Source: Gnetum montanum
Lineage: Eukaryota > Streptophyta > Gnetopsida > Gnetales > Gnetaceae
DNA: 64,000 nt
Direction of reading: 5' to 3'
Assembly: GCA_015680685.1 (NCBI GenBank)
Contig: MNCI01027140.1
Coordinates: 290,595-354,594, forward strand
Shown here: positions 43,892-55,628 of the stretch, piece by piece
How positions within the stretch are numbered: the stretch's first letter is position 1
Layout of the letters: each line of letters opens with the position of its first letter
The notes under the pieces: generated by a model
The model's input: only the letters and a program-made list of their open reading frames with translations
Told to the model about the DNA's origin: nothing
The model's database searches: none
Translations under genes and position numbers: made by a program

Positions 43892-45020
43892 ATGTAAAGA
43901 AGGTCTTTTTACATTGTTTGTTTTCTTTAAGAAACATTTTACATGGTACAACCTTCAAGATTTGTTGTACCTTCCAAGCCAACTATTAAAAGGTTAATTT
44001 ATGGTTTAAAGCAAGCACCACTTATGCATATGGGCTTTAATTCCAGCAAAGCAGATTCATCTTTGTTTGTTTATTGTATAGGAAACAACATTGTATTGTT
44101 ATTGCTTTATGTAGAAGACATGTTAGTTATCACAAACAATTCACCTTTTCTTTCTAATGTTATAGCATAACTTCAAAGATAATTTGTTGCGAAGGACTTG
44201 GGATCATTGCATTATTTTTTGGGCATTCAAGTGCAATATTTTCCTAGTGTCATTTTTCTTTGTCAGTTTGAATATGCTGTTGGTGCCTGCATAAACTGAC
44301 AAACTCGATTGACTGCATAGGATACATCAGGATGAATTAGGATAAGTAATGGTTAGATATTGGAGAGCTCCAACAACACTTCGATAGATAGTTGCATCAC
44401 AATATGGTCATCATGAGGAAGTTTAATTCCTTTTACAGCCATTGGAGTGGAAATAGGAGAATAATCAATCATTGATGCATGATGAAGAAGATCATTCGGA
44501 TAACGATAATAACAAACCAAAATGTATGCGGTCGAAGAAAAAGCTCATCTAGGTATTGTTAAGCATATATTTCGACATCTCGAAGGACAACTGATTTTGA
44601 AATTTGTTGTATCTCTCAGAGTCTTCTTTCTTTATTTGTGTTCCTTGAAGCAGATTGGGCAGGTTGTTCAACGACACGATGTAGTACCACTGGATATTGT
44701 ATTTTCTTGGTTATCCTGTAAACAACCTAGTATAGCACGATCAAGTGCTAAAGCTAAATACCATTCCATTGCTTCTGCAGCAGCTGAAATCACTTGGATT
44801 TCGTATCTTCTTCAAGATTGGTATTTATCTTCACTATCTACCAATTTTGCTTTGTGATAACCATAGTGTCCTGCATGTCTGTCAATCCAGTTTTTCATGT
44901 ACGCACAAAACATATTGAGCTGGATTATCACTCTGTCATGGAGAAAGTAGCTATTGATGCACTGGTTATAAGTTTTGTTCCTTCTTTTAAGTCAACTTGC
45001 AGATCTTTACTAAGCTTCCT
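43892..45020 (+). pseudogene. Copia RT C-terminal part and RNase H
   Basis: Continues the RT broken at 41,062: YMVQPSRFVVPSKPTIK-type residues (43,940), LIYGLKQAP, and the active-site box YVED in LLLLYVEDMLVI (44,108-44,119; YVDD expected). VAKDLGSLHYFLGIQVQYF is at 44,187-44,245. After the inverted block comes HLGIVKHIFRHLEGQ (44,550-44,590). RNase H follows as ARSSAKAKYHSIASAAAEIT and WISYLL (44,736-44,815), then NPVFHVRTKHIELDYHSV (44,886-44,940) in another frame. Confidence 0.85.
44281..44515 (-). other. Inverted internal segment of the copia RT
   Basis: Read on the minus strand this block encodes NDLLHHASMIDYSPISTPMA, then SVVGALQYLTITYP and SYAVNRVCQFMQ. That is exactly the copia RT part expected between FEYAV (ending about 44,280) and HLGIVKHIF (from about 44,547) on the plus strand. 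It is therefore a microinversion in place, not a separate insertion. Breakpoints are accurate to about 10 bp. Confidence 0.85.
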
Positions 45021-45085
45021 TTAACATCATGTCTTCAGAAGTTACGAATCAAGTTGGGAGTTAAATCTATCCCACTCTCCAGCTT

Positions 45086-45095
45086 AAAGGGGGAG
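45086..45095 (+). other. Copia polypurine tract
   Basis: TAAAGGGGGAG directly precedes the 3' LTR. Confidence 0.8.
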
Positions 45096-45322
45096 TGATA
45101 AGGGTAACATAATTGATCATGAACATGGAATTAACAGTCAATCCAGTAATTTTAGTAAACAGTAAATTAGATGTTAGCAATCACTGTCTAGAAAATGCTG
45201 CAATTCTTTCCGAGCATGTTTTTTAAATTGTCAATTATCAATCCCACTGTTACTCTGTATATATTCATACTCTGTGAATGATAACATATGTTATCTAGAT
45301 TCTTAATTCCTTTGAGTTTTCA
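45096..45322 (+). mobile_element. 3' LTR of the copia element
   Basis: 227 bp from TGATAAGGGTAACATAA to GAGTTTTCA, with a TATA-like TGTATATATTC near 45,247. Colinear with 37,574-37,814. Confidence 0.88.
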
Positions 45323-45570
45323 GAAATATTCGTTTTTTTTACCGTCTTCATCATCGTTTCCTTTTATATATTTCCTAAAATCCTAAGAACCAGTGAACCT
45401 AGTTTCTTTGTTCTCTTTTCAGAACTTTTTAAGAAAAAGTTTAAAACGTGCTTACCTGCAAAGCATCTGTTGTTCATATAAATTGTCTTTGACCCGAAGA
45501 ATTAAAAGGAAATTGTTATCCATTTCCAAGATCTGTAAGTGTGTATTGATGTAGTATATCCACAACTTCA

Positions 45571-45723
45571 ATGAATCCTCTGCGGCCAAGCCACCGACTT
45601 ATTCAGGTACCATCATCCAACGATAAAACATCATCAGCAGAGCATGTGAAACAGAAAACCATGGGTGTGGACTGCGGAGAAAGATGGGTCTTTGTGAGTT
45701 TGACGAAGGGATCAACCTATTAA
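45571..45723 (+). CDS. Short gene-like ORF, possible first exon
   Basis: 50 codons, MNPLRPSHRLIQVPSSNDKT and onward to RWVFVSLTKGSTY. Composition is unlike the surrounding repeats. A possible donor CAG|GTACC follows codon 12. No domain recognised. It may be a first exon of the gene whose later exon starts near 46,432, or chance. Confidence 0.25.
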   Translation: MNPLRPSHRLIQVPSSNDKTSSAEHVKQKTMGVDCGERWVFVSLTKGSTY

Positions 45724-46437
45724 ACCTGTTTCCTGGGTGAGTGATAAAACGCCCAAAAATGTGCCACCGTAACTGAAAATCTGAGCTTGGAGCAGGAGAC
45801 AATGGTCATGAATCTAGCCATGATTATGGTTTCAGGAGCGGGGGCCCGCTCTTTCATGCATAATTGTTTCTTACATAATTCTTTTTTACCAAGCAACGCA
45901 CACTCGCTCTTTAATTATCCTATTCAGTGTTTGTAAAATCCCCGTTGGGCCTTTTCATGCATCCCTGTTGTGATTTTCCTGATACTAGTATGAAATATCT
46001 GGCAAGTTGAAGGGAATGGGAGGATGCCGATTCAATGAATTGTTGATAAGATCAATCCAGCAAACTGCAGCAGAGTTGGTAATTCCAAGAACCACACACG
46101 TGATGGCACACAATCTCACGAGAAGAAATTGTTTCATTAAACTTTCACAAAGACAAACGTTAAGACCCTTTCTAGCCTTTGTCTTTTCCTTCAACCACAG
46201 AAAGGCCGGAGCCCATTGTCTGTGTATTTAACAAATGCAAGGTGATCCAAAATCTCCACTTTTTGTGCCTGCATCTTTCTCTGGTTTTTGCCGTTTATGC
46301 ATTGAGGGTTGAAATCAGATATCAACTTTTGGAGGACTCCAAATTTCTTGGGATTTTGCAGAAGCGTTGTCGTAAGGTTTCTGCTGCAAAGTATTAGAGT
46401 ATTGATTGACAGAATGTGATTTAACTTGCAGACAACC

Positions 46438-46812
46438 ATGGACACTGCAACACAGTGCAAGAATGCAGATGCAGGATTTGGGTCCCGAGATTCTGAGTGT
46501 CCTAGAGTTGTAGACTTTAATCATCATCGTAATCAGTTGGATCTCAGATTGGAGGCACAGCAACCGGAATGGTGTTTCAAAGCACCTAATTGGGAATCAG
46601 CTGAGGATTCGCTGCCATCCATCATGGATGATTCGAATCAGTGGGCTGTGATGGGTTCCTTTTATGAATTCGGTGTTACAGAATTAGAATCTCAGAGATC
46701 CTCTGCTTCAGAATTTGTACCAGTTTTGGCAAACAATTCGGAATTCTCCGGAGTCTGCAATGATGGTGGAGATTTTACCTTCTGTGACAACGTTGATTCT
46801 ACACTTAACTAA
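46438..46812 (+). CDS. Unrecognised 124-codon ORF, possible gene or terminal exon
   Basis: The ATG at 46,438 lies in a strong plant context (ACAACCATGG). The frame is open to a TAA at 46,810-46,812. It reads MDTATQCKNADAGFGSRDSE, CPRVVDFNHHRNQLDLRLEA, WCFKAPNWESAEDSLPSIMD, and ends GGDFTFCDNVDSTLN. It is acidic, rich in S, D, E and N, and has no recognised domain; it could be a transcription-factor activation region. TTTAACTTGCAG just upstream (ending 46,431) is a good 3' splice site, so this may be a terminal exon. A tandem repeat starts right after the stop. The lack of stops and the balanced composition support real coding origin. Confidence 0.45.
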   Translation: MDTATQCKNADAGFGSRDSECPRVVDFNHHRNQLDLRLEAQQPEWCFKAPNWESAEDSLPSIMDDSNQWAVMGSFYEFGVTELESQRSSASEFVPVLANNSEFSGVCNDGGDFTFCDNVDSTLN

Positions 46813-46825
46813 GCTCTGGACTGGG

Positions 46826-47120
46826 GGAGAGTGTAGCCCCACACTTAGAAAAATTTGTAGAAAATTTGAAGGTTGACTACTTTCCCAACTAGGGTCGAGT
46901 GTGGTGTTAACACTTAGAGAAATATGTGAAAACTAAGCTTTCATGCTAACTATGCTCTCCACGAGAGGCTAACTACACTATGGGGTAGTGGAGAGTGTAG
47001 TCTCAGCACTTAGAAAAAATTGCAAAACTAGCCTTTATGTTGACTATGCTCTTTATTGAAGGCTAACTATGCTCTTAGCTGAGGTTAAGCATAGTCTCAA
47101 CACTTAGCCAAATTTGTAGT
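46826..47120. repeat. Tandem repeat, about 95-bp unit, roughly 3.3 copies
   Basis: The phrase GAGTGTAGTCTCAACACTTAG followed by AAATTTG, a central GCTAACTATGCTC and a spacer recurs at about 46,826, 46,893, 46,990 and 47,085. The first unit is shortened. It begins right after the 124-codon ORF. Confidence 0.7.
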
Positions 47121-47122
47121 CA

Positions 47123-48400
47123 AGACATTGTAGTCCAAATTTGATGGTGTTTCAGGAATCTACCTAATAGATTCTATTTTGGATTCCTCCCAAAGAGGTC
47201 CAATAGCATGGATGACCTCAACCACTTGATCTTGGGATTTTGGTTATTGCTATTGTTGGCTCCTTCCTCCTTGAAGGTGCTTTTCCCTGGGCTGCAAAGG
47301 TCCTCCCTACTTGTGATCCTTATTTTAGTACCATCTGTGATGATAAACATGATCAATGATTAGCTTCTTAGTTCATAACCTCTAGTTAGTTGGATACCTT
47401 CCTTGTTACATCAAGTTATGTTTAGTTACTAGGTGTTAAGAGTTCATCATTAAGTGCTTGTTTATGATCCTAGCTAGGTATTATTTTAATATTATTTTAT
47501 TCTTTAGCTATCAGAGTTTGCTTGTTGGTCTTAACTCTTTATGATGATTAATTTAATATTGTTTTAATGGATTAATAATGGGGAGTTAGAAAAATTTTGA
47601 AACATTTTTTTTTGTGATAAAAACCAAAGATTTGTGTTCTCCACAATGTAAAGCTTACCTTTGTTATTTTGAGGGTTGAAAATGGATTAAATTGGTTAAA
47701 TAGTTCATGACTTAAAAGGCTTGGAAGGTTCTTGGACTCTAAAAAACTACAAAGCTCCTCTAGCTCTTTGGGAAAATGGTGAAAAATGAGCTAAGTGTTG
47801 CATGTATATATAAAGCTTTTATATTGCATTAACAAGCTACATCAACTCATCCCACTACTTCGACAACTATCCTTAGCTATTTGTCACATTAAGAAATGAA
47901 GGAATTCCAAACAAGTCTTGGAACAAAACAAGAGCCCAATGAAAGCTATAAAGATGGAGAAAAATGACAACAACATAGAAGAGGATAAGTTTATCTTAGA
48001 AGAAGTAATTCAAGTGGATTTGGAAAAAGTTATGATGCCAAATAGGGTGAAACTGAATGTTGGAATGTGATCAAGATGATTGATTAAGTAAGTAAGCTTT
48101 GGTAGGGAATTTAACATAAATTTAACCAAAGGGATGCAAGTGGATCCTCCTCAAAGTAGGCATAGGCCTCATGTCCCCTTGCATATGTTCATCATCAGAA
48201 GCCTATGGGCCCTAAGGATGATGAATGGTTGAGTTACATTAAATCCCATACCAACAGAAGAAATTATCCATTGGTTATGTGATCTAGAAACAAAACTGAA
48301 CAATTTCCTATAGTATGAGGCAGTGAGGTAGTAAACCATGAGATGAATGAATGGTAGAGAGAGAGGATGTGGAAGAGATCATTGGCATCCTAGTCACACA
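47123..48400. other. Spacer without a recognised gene
   Basis: The expected position of the 3' LTR of the minus-strand Athila-like element, but no TGATGAG/CTCATCA-bounded LTR was recognised. The stretch 47,930-48,310 has moderately open reading on plus (for example KNDNNIEEDKFILEEVIQVD) without known motifs. Confidence 0.35.
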
Positions 48401-48589
48401 ATGTTCTTGCTAGAGTTTATGGTTAAGATGATCTAATACAAGTGTATTTCAAGTTATGACCAAGTCCATTCCACTCAAGGACCTTGCATTGACATATGTC
48501 CTTTTTGCATCAATCAAAAGTCTAGAAAAATTCCAAAGGACAACCATCACTCGAAGAGAAGAAGAAAAGAAAAGAAATAAGTAGAGAGG

Positions 48590-49300
48590 GCCTTAGCTAG
48601 AGTGGTGCCTTCAAGCATGGGTAACATGTCTTTCCAGCCTCATAACCAATACTTGTAGCTCATTATTAAGTATAAGGGGTATGCTTTGAAGTCTTGTCTA
48701 TTTTTGTATTTTTTCCATGGGAACCATACCATGTAAAGACATGCTTTCTTTAATGGTTGATGGTAGGAGTGATGATATACTATGAGAGTTTTATAGAACT
48801 TAAGAATGATGTTGAGAGAAATCATATCAAATTCCCTTGAGGTCATATCCTATTTCATTCCCACTTGGTCCTTTCCTAGTTTATTGGGTATCAAGATCAT
48901 TGATTAATTTGTTAATTTTTAATGTGTGCTTCTAGGATATTGACTTCCCAAGGAATAGATGAAATGGATGGATGTTATGAACTCATTACTAGATACCACC
49001 AAAAAATTGATAGAGTGTTAGTAGAGAACATAATCCAAAGATAAAAACTGGTCTTTTGGTTAATCAACCATATGATTGATAGTTTCCTTTGATAATTTTT
49101 TATATTTGTAGTAGCAATAACTAAACCCAATATTTTCAAAGAACTAGATGAAATTCATAAAAGCAAAAAGAATAGGAAATATATATAGAATGAACAAAAA
49201 ATATGCAAGAAAATGGAAAACTTATAAAAATTGGTATAAAAAAAAGGTAAAAAATTGATGAACCTCATCAAGGTGTCAATTATCGATGACCATCTCCCCC
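48590..49300 (-). other. Conserved 3' non-coding region of the minus-strand Athila-like element
   Basis: CCATGGGAACCATACCATGTAAAGA (read from about 48,717) is the reverse complement of the conserved GCATGGTGTGGTTCCC block. GGGTAACATGTCTTTC near 48,625 matches the outer copy near 26,020. It ends at CATCTCCCCCACAACTA (49,290), the counterpart of GTCATGGGGGAGATG at 25,230. Confidence 0.65.
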
Positions 49301-51000
49301 ACAACTATGTTGAGAGGAGGAGATTTGAAAAATGGAGTCAGCTTATTCCATTGCAGAGATGTTAGTGTTGTTGGTTACTCTAGATTCCAAGAATGGCTTA
49401 ACTTATTGTATGTTGATCAACATATGATTGTGAGGACTCAATAGGTGGTAGATTGTCATGAATCTAGAAAGAAAAGTTGAATGAATGATGTAAGATCCTT
49501 CCTATAGTGTTTAAAACTTACTACATTGTGGCAAATGCATGGGATTCTAGTAAGGAAATCTATGATCAAACTAGAATTTAACTCTTTGTATCCATTCATC
49601 ATGACATTATTTGAAGTGTGCCTTGTGCACTTCATTCATCATCAGGGTTAATTGTTGATTCTCATCTAGTGCATTAAGTGTTAGTACTCATTCTTTTTAT
49701 GCTAGATTAATGTTATGGCCAAGTTGATAAGTCATTGTGAGTGTACAACTTTTAGCTTGGATTGAAAGTTTTGGTAATTTTCCATAAACTAACTTAGAGA
49801 AAGAGTAGCCTCTAGGAAGTTTCCAAGTTGAAAGATATGCCCAAAGAGCATTGTTGAATTTTTTACTCTATTCCTTCCTATATCTACTAATTATTCATGT
49901 TAGTATTCTAGTAATCTCCATATTGGTAACCTTAGCTTGATCATTAGCTTAGGGATGATAGGAAGTTGTGAGTTAATGTTATAACCCTAAGCATTGCATT
50001 AGTTTTTGAAAAGTAAACCTTGTGAAGTGGCTTCCATTGTTAGAAATGAGTGCTTTAGGCATACTAAACCTATTTAGCACTTATTGTTGTATAAACCAAG
50101 CTACAATGGTGGATGTATAGTCTAATACTACTGTAGCTTTAGCCCACTTGGTGTAGTAATCAACAACAACAATGATGTAAGCTTTTCCATTTGACATTAA
50201 AGTGATGGATCCCATGAAGTCAATGCTCTAGAGGTCTAAAGGATCTAGTGGTTGGATCCATTGTTTGGACCCTTCCATTTATACCATCATTTCTCCTTCC
50301 CTTTGACAGCATTCACATGAATGGAAAAAATGATGATCATCAGCTGAAAGTATCCTACCATGAGGATCTTCTTAGAAATCGTCCTTCTTGTGTAGTAACC
50401 CCTATAAAGGCCTTCATGAGCATCTTGGAGGATGCACAATTGATCATCATCTAGTACACACCATCAAACTAGGACATTAGCATAAATGTTATATAGGTTA
50501 ACTTAGATCTCCATGTAATGCTTGATCTAGTTAAAAAACTATTGTTTCTTCTCATTGTACCATTCTACTAGAGTCTCCTAAGTGAGAAGATAGAAGAGGA
50601 ATTCATCATACCAATTAGTACCCTTGGGCTTTTGAACATCAATGGATTTAGCAAAGAGGAGTTCATCTAGAAATTTTCAAAATAAAAATTTCTTATCCCC
50701 TTTGTTGTTCCATCTCAACTAAGATAAGTAATCAACAACCATGTTCTTGATTTCCTTCTTGTCCATCATGGTATGATTGAACTCTTGCAAAATCACCAGT
50801 CACCATATGACACAAGGAGTTACAATTGGCTTGTTCATTACAAATCTAATAGCACTATGATTAATGTGCACAAAGATTTGATATCTAAGTACATAGTGCC
50901 TAAATTTTTTCAAGGCATACATCACCATCATGAAATCCTTCTTAATGATGGTGCAATTTAGTTATACACCCACAATGCTTTTGCTTGTGCAATGGATGTA
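49301..51000 (-). pseudogene. Integrase and RNase H of the minus-strand Athila-like element
   Basis: Reading leftward the domains align with the outer copy. The RNase H end is at about 51,000-50,700 (antisense of the VHINHSAIRF-type segment). The integrase zinc-finger region with DAHEGLYRGYYTRRT-like residues lies near 50,440-50,370, and the core starts at about 50,230 (GIDFMGSITLM). Stops abundant. Confidence 0.65.
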
Positions 51001-52230
51001 ATATTGATATTTCTGATTATCCAATTATGTGAGCACCACCCCTACTGCATAGTGGGATGCATTCATCATTATGTGAAATGTTCTAGACCAATCTGGAGCA
51101 TGTGGAATGGGAGTTTCTATAAGCTTCTACTTTAACGATTGGAATGTTCATTCTCATTCCTTGGTGTAGTCAAAAGGTACATCCTTCTTTCTAAGCTTTA
51201 CTAGCAATTTGACAATTTTGGAGAAATTCTTGATGAAGCACCTATAGTAACCAGTATGTCCAAGGAATGACCTCATATCTTTTACATTTTAAGGTTATGT
51301 AGTAATTCCTTAGATCATCCATATTTTCTCTGGATCCACCTTAATCTTTTTTCCTGAAATTTGATGCCTTGATACAAATCCTTCTTGGACCATCAAGTGG
51401 TTTTTTTGCCAATTGAACCATAAGTTTGTCGCTACATAGTGATTTAGCACCTACTATAGTTGATTCAAGGCTTGCTTAAATTTTGTACCATAGGTGTTGA
51501 ATTCATCCATAAAGACTTTCATACCCCTATTGATTGCTACTAAAAAATGTTGCGTACTAGCCATTGGAAAGTTACAAGGGCATTGCATAGGCCAAATGGC
51601 ATATTTTTATATGTGAAAGTCCCTTAGGAACTTGTGAAAGTCATCTTGGACTAATTTTATGGGGCTATTTGGATTTGGTTATAACTACTATAACCATCCA
51701 AAAGAATGTAGTAGTTATGCCCTACAATTGTATCCAACACCTGGTCCACAAATTGCAAGGGGAAATAATCCTTAAATATTGCCATATTCAATAGTTAGAA
51801 ATCTATATGGACTCTCAATTTTTCTCCTTTATTTAGCACAATCATAAGTGTTCTCATCCACTCATTGTATGCTACAAGATAGATGACTCCTACCTTAAGA
51901 AGTTCAACTTAATTCTTAGCAACTTACTTAAGCTTAGGATTTAATCTCCTTTGTTGCTATCTTCTTGGCTTAATAGAGGGTTTTGTATAGACCTGATGCT
52001 GACATATCCATGGATCTATTCTTGTTATCATGATATGACCATGCAAAGGCTATTGGTTGATTGTTCATTACTTTTAGTAGCTTTTGTCTTTGGTCTTTAC
52101 TAATATTGGCATTGATTATTATTACCTTTCCATTATTAAGAAAAGCATATTCTAATGCTACTAGTAAAGCCTTAAGTTTAAGGGGCTCATGCTTGAAATC
52201 ATTAGACATTTTCAACTTCCCCCAATCCAT
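51001..52230 (-). pseudogene. Reverse transcriptase of the minus-strand Athila-like element
   Basis: The segment EPLKLKALLVALEYAFLNNG and NISKDQRQKLLKVMNNQPIA, then FAWSYHD (52,190-52,030), is the pre-RT linker. KMPFGLCNA lies near 51,600. The active-site box reads FMDE (51,502-51,513) instead of FMDD, from a final GAT/GAC-to-GAA change. Interrupted by stops. Confidence 0.75.
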
Positions 52231-52880
52231 CTTTGCATTTTTGTGGAAGATTTAGGTATGAATATGCTTATTGCATCCATAGTATCTAAGTAGGTACTTA
52301 TGAGGAGCTCCAAAGATTCCATGCATGTTGTAGATTTTGAGTGATATTTTGATGTTAGCCATTGGATACCTGTCTACTGCATGGCTGTTGCATACAAGAA
52401 CCTTTGAATATTTGATGTTTTGATACACTCACTGCATGCTATGATGGATGTTCTTTTCATGGTCGATATTTGTTGCACACAATGTTACCCTGTGTCATTG
52501 TATGCAATGTATGAAACTTGCTTCTTCTTGAGCTCCCCAAAATTTTTTTCCTTGGATATTTCCAAGGAAAGGTCTTTGATCTCCATCTTGGCATTAATGG
52601 TATTGAGCCAAGCCTTTTCCATGATAATAGGAAAGTCCCCCTTGTAATTATTCACATGGATCAAGAGGAAATCTATTTGGTACGACCATTCACAAATGGT
52701 GATCCTGATGTCCTCCATCAATCCTAGAGGTATAGTGATAAATTGATTTTCAAGTTCTAGCGTAATGTTGCATTTCTTTACTAGAGGCAAGTTCCAGGTC
52801 TTATACATCTCCTAAGAAATTAAGTTTATCCCAAAACCCAAATCTAATAGAGCCTTGCATGGATCATTTCTTGGGATTTG
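52231..52880 (-). pseudogene. Protease of the minus-strand Athila-like element
   Basis: The open stretch 52,808-52,485 reads MYKTWNLPLVKKCNITLELE, FITIPLGLMEDIRITICEWS and YKGDFPIIMEKAWLNTINAK, aligning with both other protease copies. Just upstream ALLDLGFGINLIS replaces the expected DSG with DLG, so the active site is lost. Confidence 0.8.
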
Positions 52881-55468
52881 TAAATAGATGAGGGAACTCC
52901 TAGGATCAAATCATTTCCTAAGAAGGTATCCTCAATTTGTGACTTCATGGGTTAACATGATGATATGCATATTGGAGAACATTTGGTTGGAAGGAGGATT
53001 GAGGGTATTTATGGAAGTAGTTGAGGTAGGGTTTGCAACTATGGATGTCTGTGAGGGTTTTCTATGGGTTATTTGACCTAAGGAAAACTCTCTTTCAAGG
53101 CTTATGTTTAGGGCCACTTAGATGATCATCTAGTTATAAGTGTATTGCCATCATGACATTTTATTACTATGGTTGCGGTGGAATTTTCCCTTACATTAGT
53201 GGTGCAAGTGACAAGGGAGTGGCATTAGAAGATGTAAGGGTGAGGTGGTTGATTTGGAGAAGGATAAGTAAAGGGAGATTTAGATCATAGAGTGGGGATT
53301 CAGTGATATTCTAGAGGGTAGTAGTAATGAGCAAAACGAGGATGTTTTGCAAAGCCATGAGGAGATATAATTTGTTGGATGTAATATCAATAAAGACTTG
53401 GTTGCCTGTAAAGATATTGCTTTCATAGTTGTGGCATTTTCCATGAATGTGGGTTTTGCCACTACTAATACTGCTCTTAAGGTTGACGTGATGTTGCACT
53501 TAGATAATACCATGATTGGTGGAACTGCTATTTGTAATCACCTTATGGATAAGGCAATTTCCTAGGTGATTGCTTCCTTGTCAACTTCAGGTTTAGCACA
53601 TACACCTCATATTCTTTTGCAAATGTGATACTATAGGACAAGAATCTTTGGGATGTTCATATTGGAAAATCCCACATTCTTCATCATTTGTTTCTAAATC
53701 TACAACCTCATCAATTACTATAACCTAACCTTTCTACTGATAGTATTCCTTGCATGTATGTTTGCATCTCCTTTTTTTTTCTATCTCTACTTCACTACTC
53801 CATCTTCTCCTCCACTATCCTGAGAGCATTTTGGAACTTTTCATCTAAGAAGTTTCACATTTTTCCACCTTAGTCAATATTTCAATGATATATTTCTGGA
53901 TCGACAAGGTTTTGCTTTGCACCACTTCATCTAGTAATGCTTCCTTCTCTAAATCATAGAAATTCATCTCTCTTTTGCGAATGGAAGAGTCCTTGTTATA
54001 TTCCTCTGTAATTTCCCTCTTTTTTAACTTCCCTTCTTCCTTTATCACATAATTGATTAGCCTTTGAATATGATAGGCTTTCACTTTGAAAGTCTCCATT
54101 GTGCATAGATCTTAAGAGTTTCTTTGTTTTTGTTTCGGAGCTCATCTATAATATGCAAAGCTACTCCCTTTAAGAAAATTCATGGCCCAAGAATCAATGC
54201 AAGAGGAAGTAGTATCTACCCAAGGCTACATCCAAGGATTCATGATTCCCTTGCTTCTATTCTTGGATTTTTTTCTTCAAGTTGGACACTCGAGAGTAAG
54301 TCTAGTATTTGTTGTTAAATAGCTCCATCATGGTACTCAACCTACAAATGGACTCTAGTTCCAAGAATTGATACCAATCCTCTACTTCCTTAATGATTGT
54401 CCTTGGGAATAGTTTTAGCTTTTGTCATACATTCTTGATGTTTTGTAAGGCATAAATATTATGGAAATCTTGTAGATAATGCTGAGGATTAGCATTATAT
54501 TCCCTTGCAAATTTAGCGATATTGTTCATATCAAGCCTTCTAATCTTGCTATTCTTTTGATGCTTGGTGGAAATTCTAACTACTTATGAAACATTAATCA
54601 TGTTTGTAGTAGCCAAAAATGGTTCAACATAGTCATTACATTCATGGTAGCCCCCTATTATGGCCATGCCTTCTATGATGAGACATGTTGTGCCTCCTCT
54701 CCTAGTGACACTTTTCTTCCTCTCATGGTTGTCTATGCTCCCAATTTCCATCATCACGATGGAATTTTCTATCATCTCCATCTTGATCTTGATTGTTCCT
54801 CCTTCTATCAGAGTTTTATGATGAGGAGGTTGGTGAATGTGAAGGACTAAGAGAATAATGCCTTCTAGTCCTTTTCCTATGGTTCTTTGCTTGATCTTTC
54901 TCTTTATCCTTGGATGAATAACTAGGAGATATATCCTTTGATGTTTGGGCTTTATACTCTATCCTATCCTCACCAAAGTTCTTCAAGATTGATTGTAACT
55001 ATTAGTAAAGGATATCATTCTCAACAAAAGAAGAAGAATCAGGGCCTTCTTTCTATGACTATAGAAACTATGGTGTTAGGACTCTCTTAACCTTGAAGGC
55101 TTCATAGCATGCCTCCATGCATTTATCTTTCTAGAGTTATACTTTTATGACCTAATAGTCTCTGGAGGTATGATTTTTTGCCTCATATGCTAGCCCTACT
55201 GATTCAATGCCTAGTCTCATGAGTAGGGCCATGAGCATGATGGGAACAAGCTAATCACAAGGTAACATAATGTTGCCTTCCATATCTCTCAGCATAATTG
55301 CTCATCTTAATGGAGGATGATGGTTAAATCTAGATAATAGAAATCCAGATGGGCATAAACTACCCTTAGCTATTGAAGTTTCTCATTTTTAGTTCTTTTA
55401 GTCTTGTCCTATTGTTTATTGGAATCGTCAACATGTGATGGAGATTCATTCCTATGAGAAGAAGCCAT
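52881..55468 (-). pseudogene. Gag of the minus-strand Athila-like element
   Basis: Starts MASSHRNESPSHVD at 55,468, the same MASSH start as the inner copy. The core is legible: RRLDMNNIAKFAREYNANPQ, HYLQDFHNIYALQNIKNV, LKLFPRTIIKEVEDWYQFLE (54,540-54,350) and MMELFNNKY (about 54,330). The open stretch 54,099-53,845 reads VIKEEGKLKKREITEEYNKD, matching LLEQVAQEEGELRKRESVEE of the inner copy. A proline-rich tail follows to 52,880. Many stops. Confidence 0.75.
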
Positions 55469-55609
55469 CTTAGTAATGTGTATTAAGTATGCCTTGAGAT
55501 AATTTTACTATTATTATTTTTTATGAAAGATAACTTATTATATTTTCATTATAATAATTTTATATGGATTGACTATTTAACAATATGTAGTGCACTTAGC
55601 TAAACTAAG

Positions 55610-55628
55610 TCCCTAATAATGATGCCAA
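55610..55628 (-). other. Degenerate tRNA-Asp primer-binding site
   Basis: On the minus strand TTGGCATCATTATTAGGGA. Compared with the intact inner site it has seven changes, all C-to-T or G-to-A. Confidence 0.85.

Larger units (their letters stand above)
37574..45322 (+). mobile_element. Ty1/copia retrotransposon with both LTRs, interrupted and internally inverted
   Basis: LTR (37,574-37,814), iMet primer site, gag, PR/INT, RT, RNase H, polypurine tract, LTR (45,096-45,322): the copia order with integrase before RT. A 2.8-kb non-coding LTR element sits in RT (41,063-43,886), and about 0.23 kb of RT is inverted (44,281-44,515). Without the insertion it would be about 4.9 kb, normal for copia. 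The bordering pentamers are GAACA and GAAAT, so no exact target duplication survives. Many stops; inactive. Confidence 0.88.

Noticed and set aside
44281-44515. Separate insertion inside the copia element
   Set aside because: The antisense reading supplies exactly the missing RT residues, so inversion explains it without an insertion. No target duplication flanks it.
37569-45327. Target-site duplication of the copia element
   Set aside because: GAACA and GAAAT share only three positions in line, so I do not claim a duplication.
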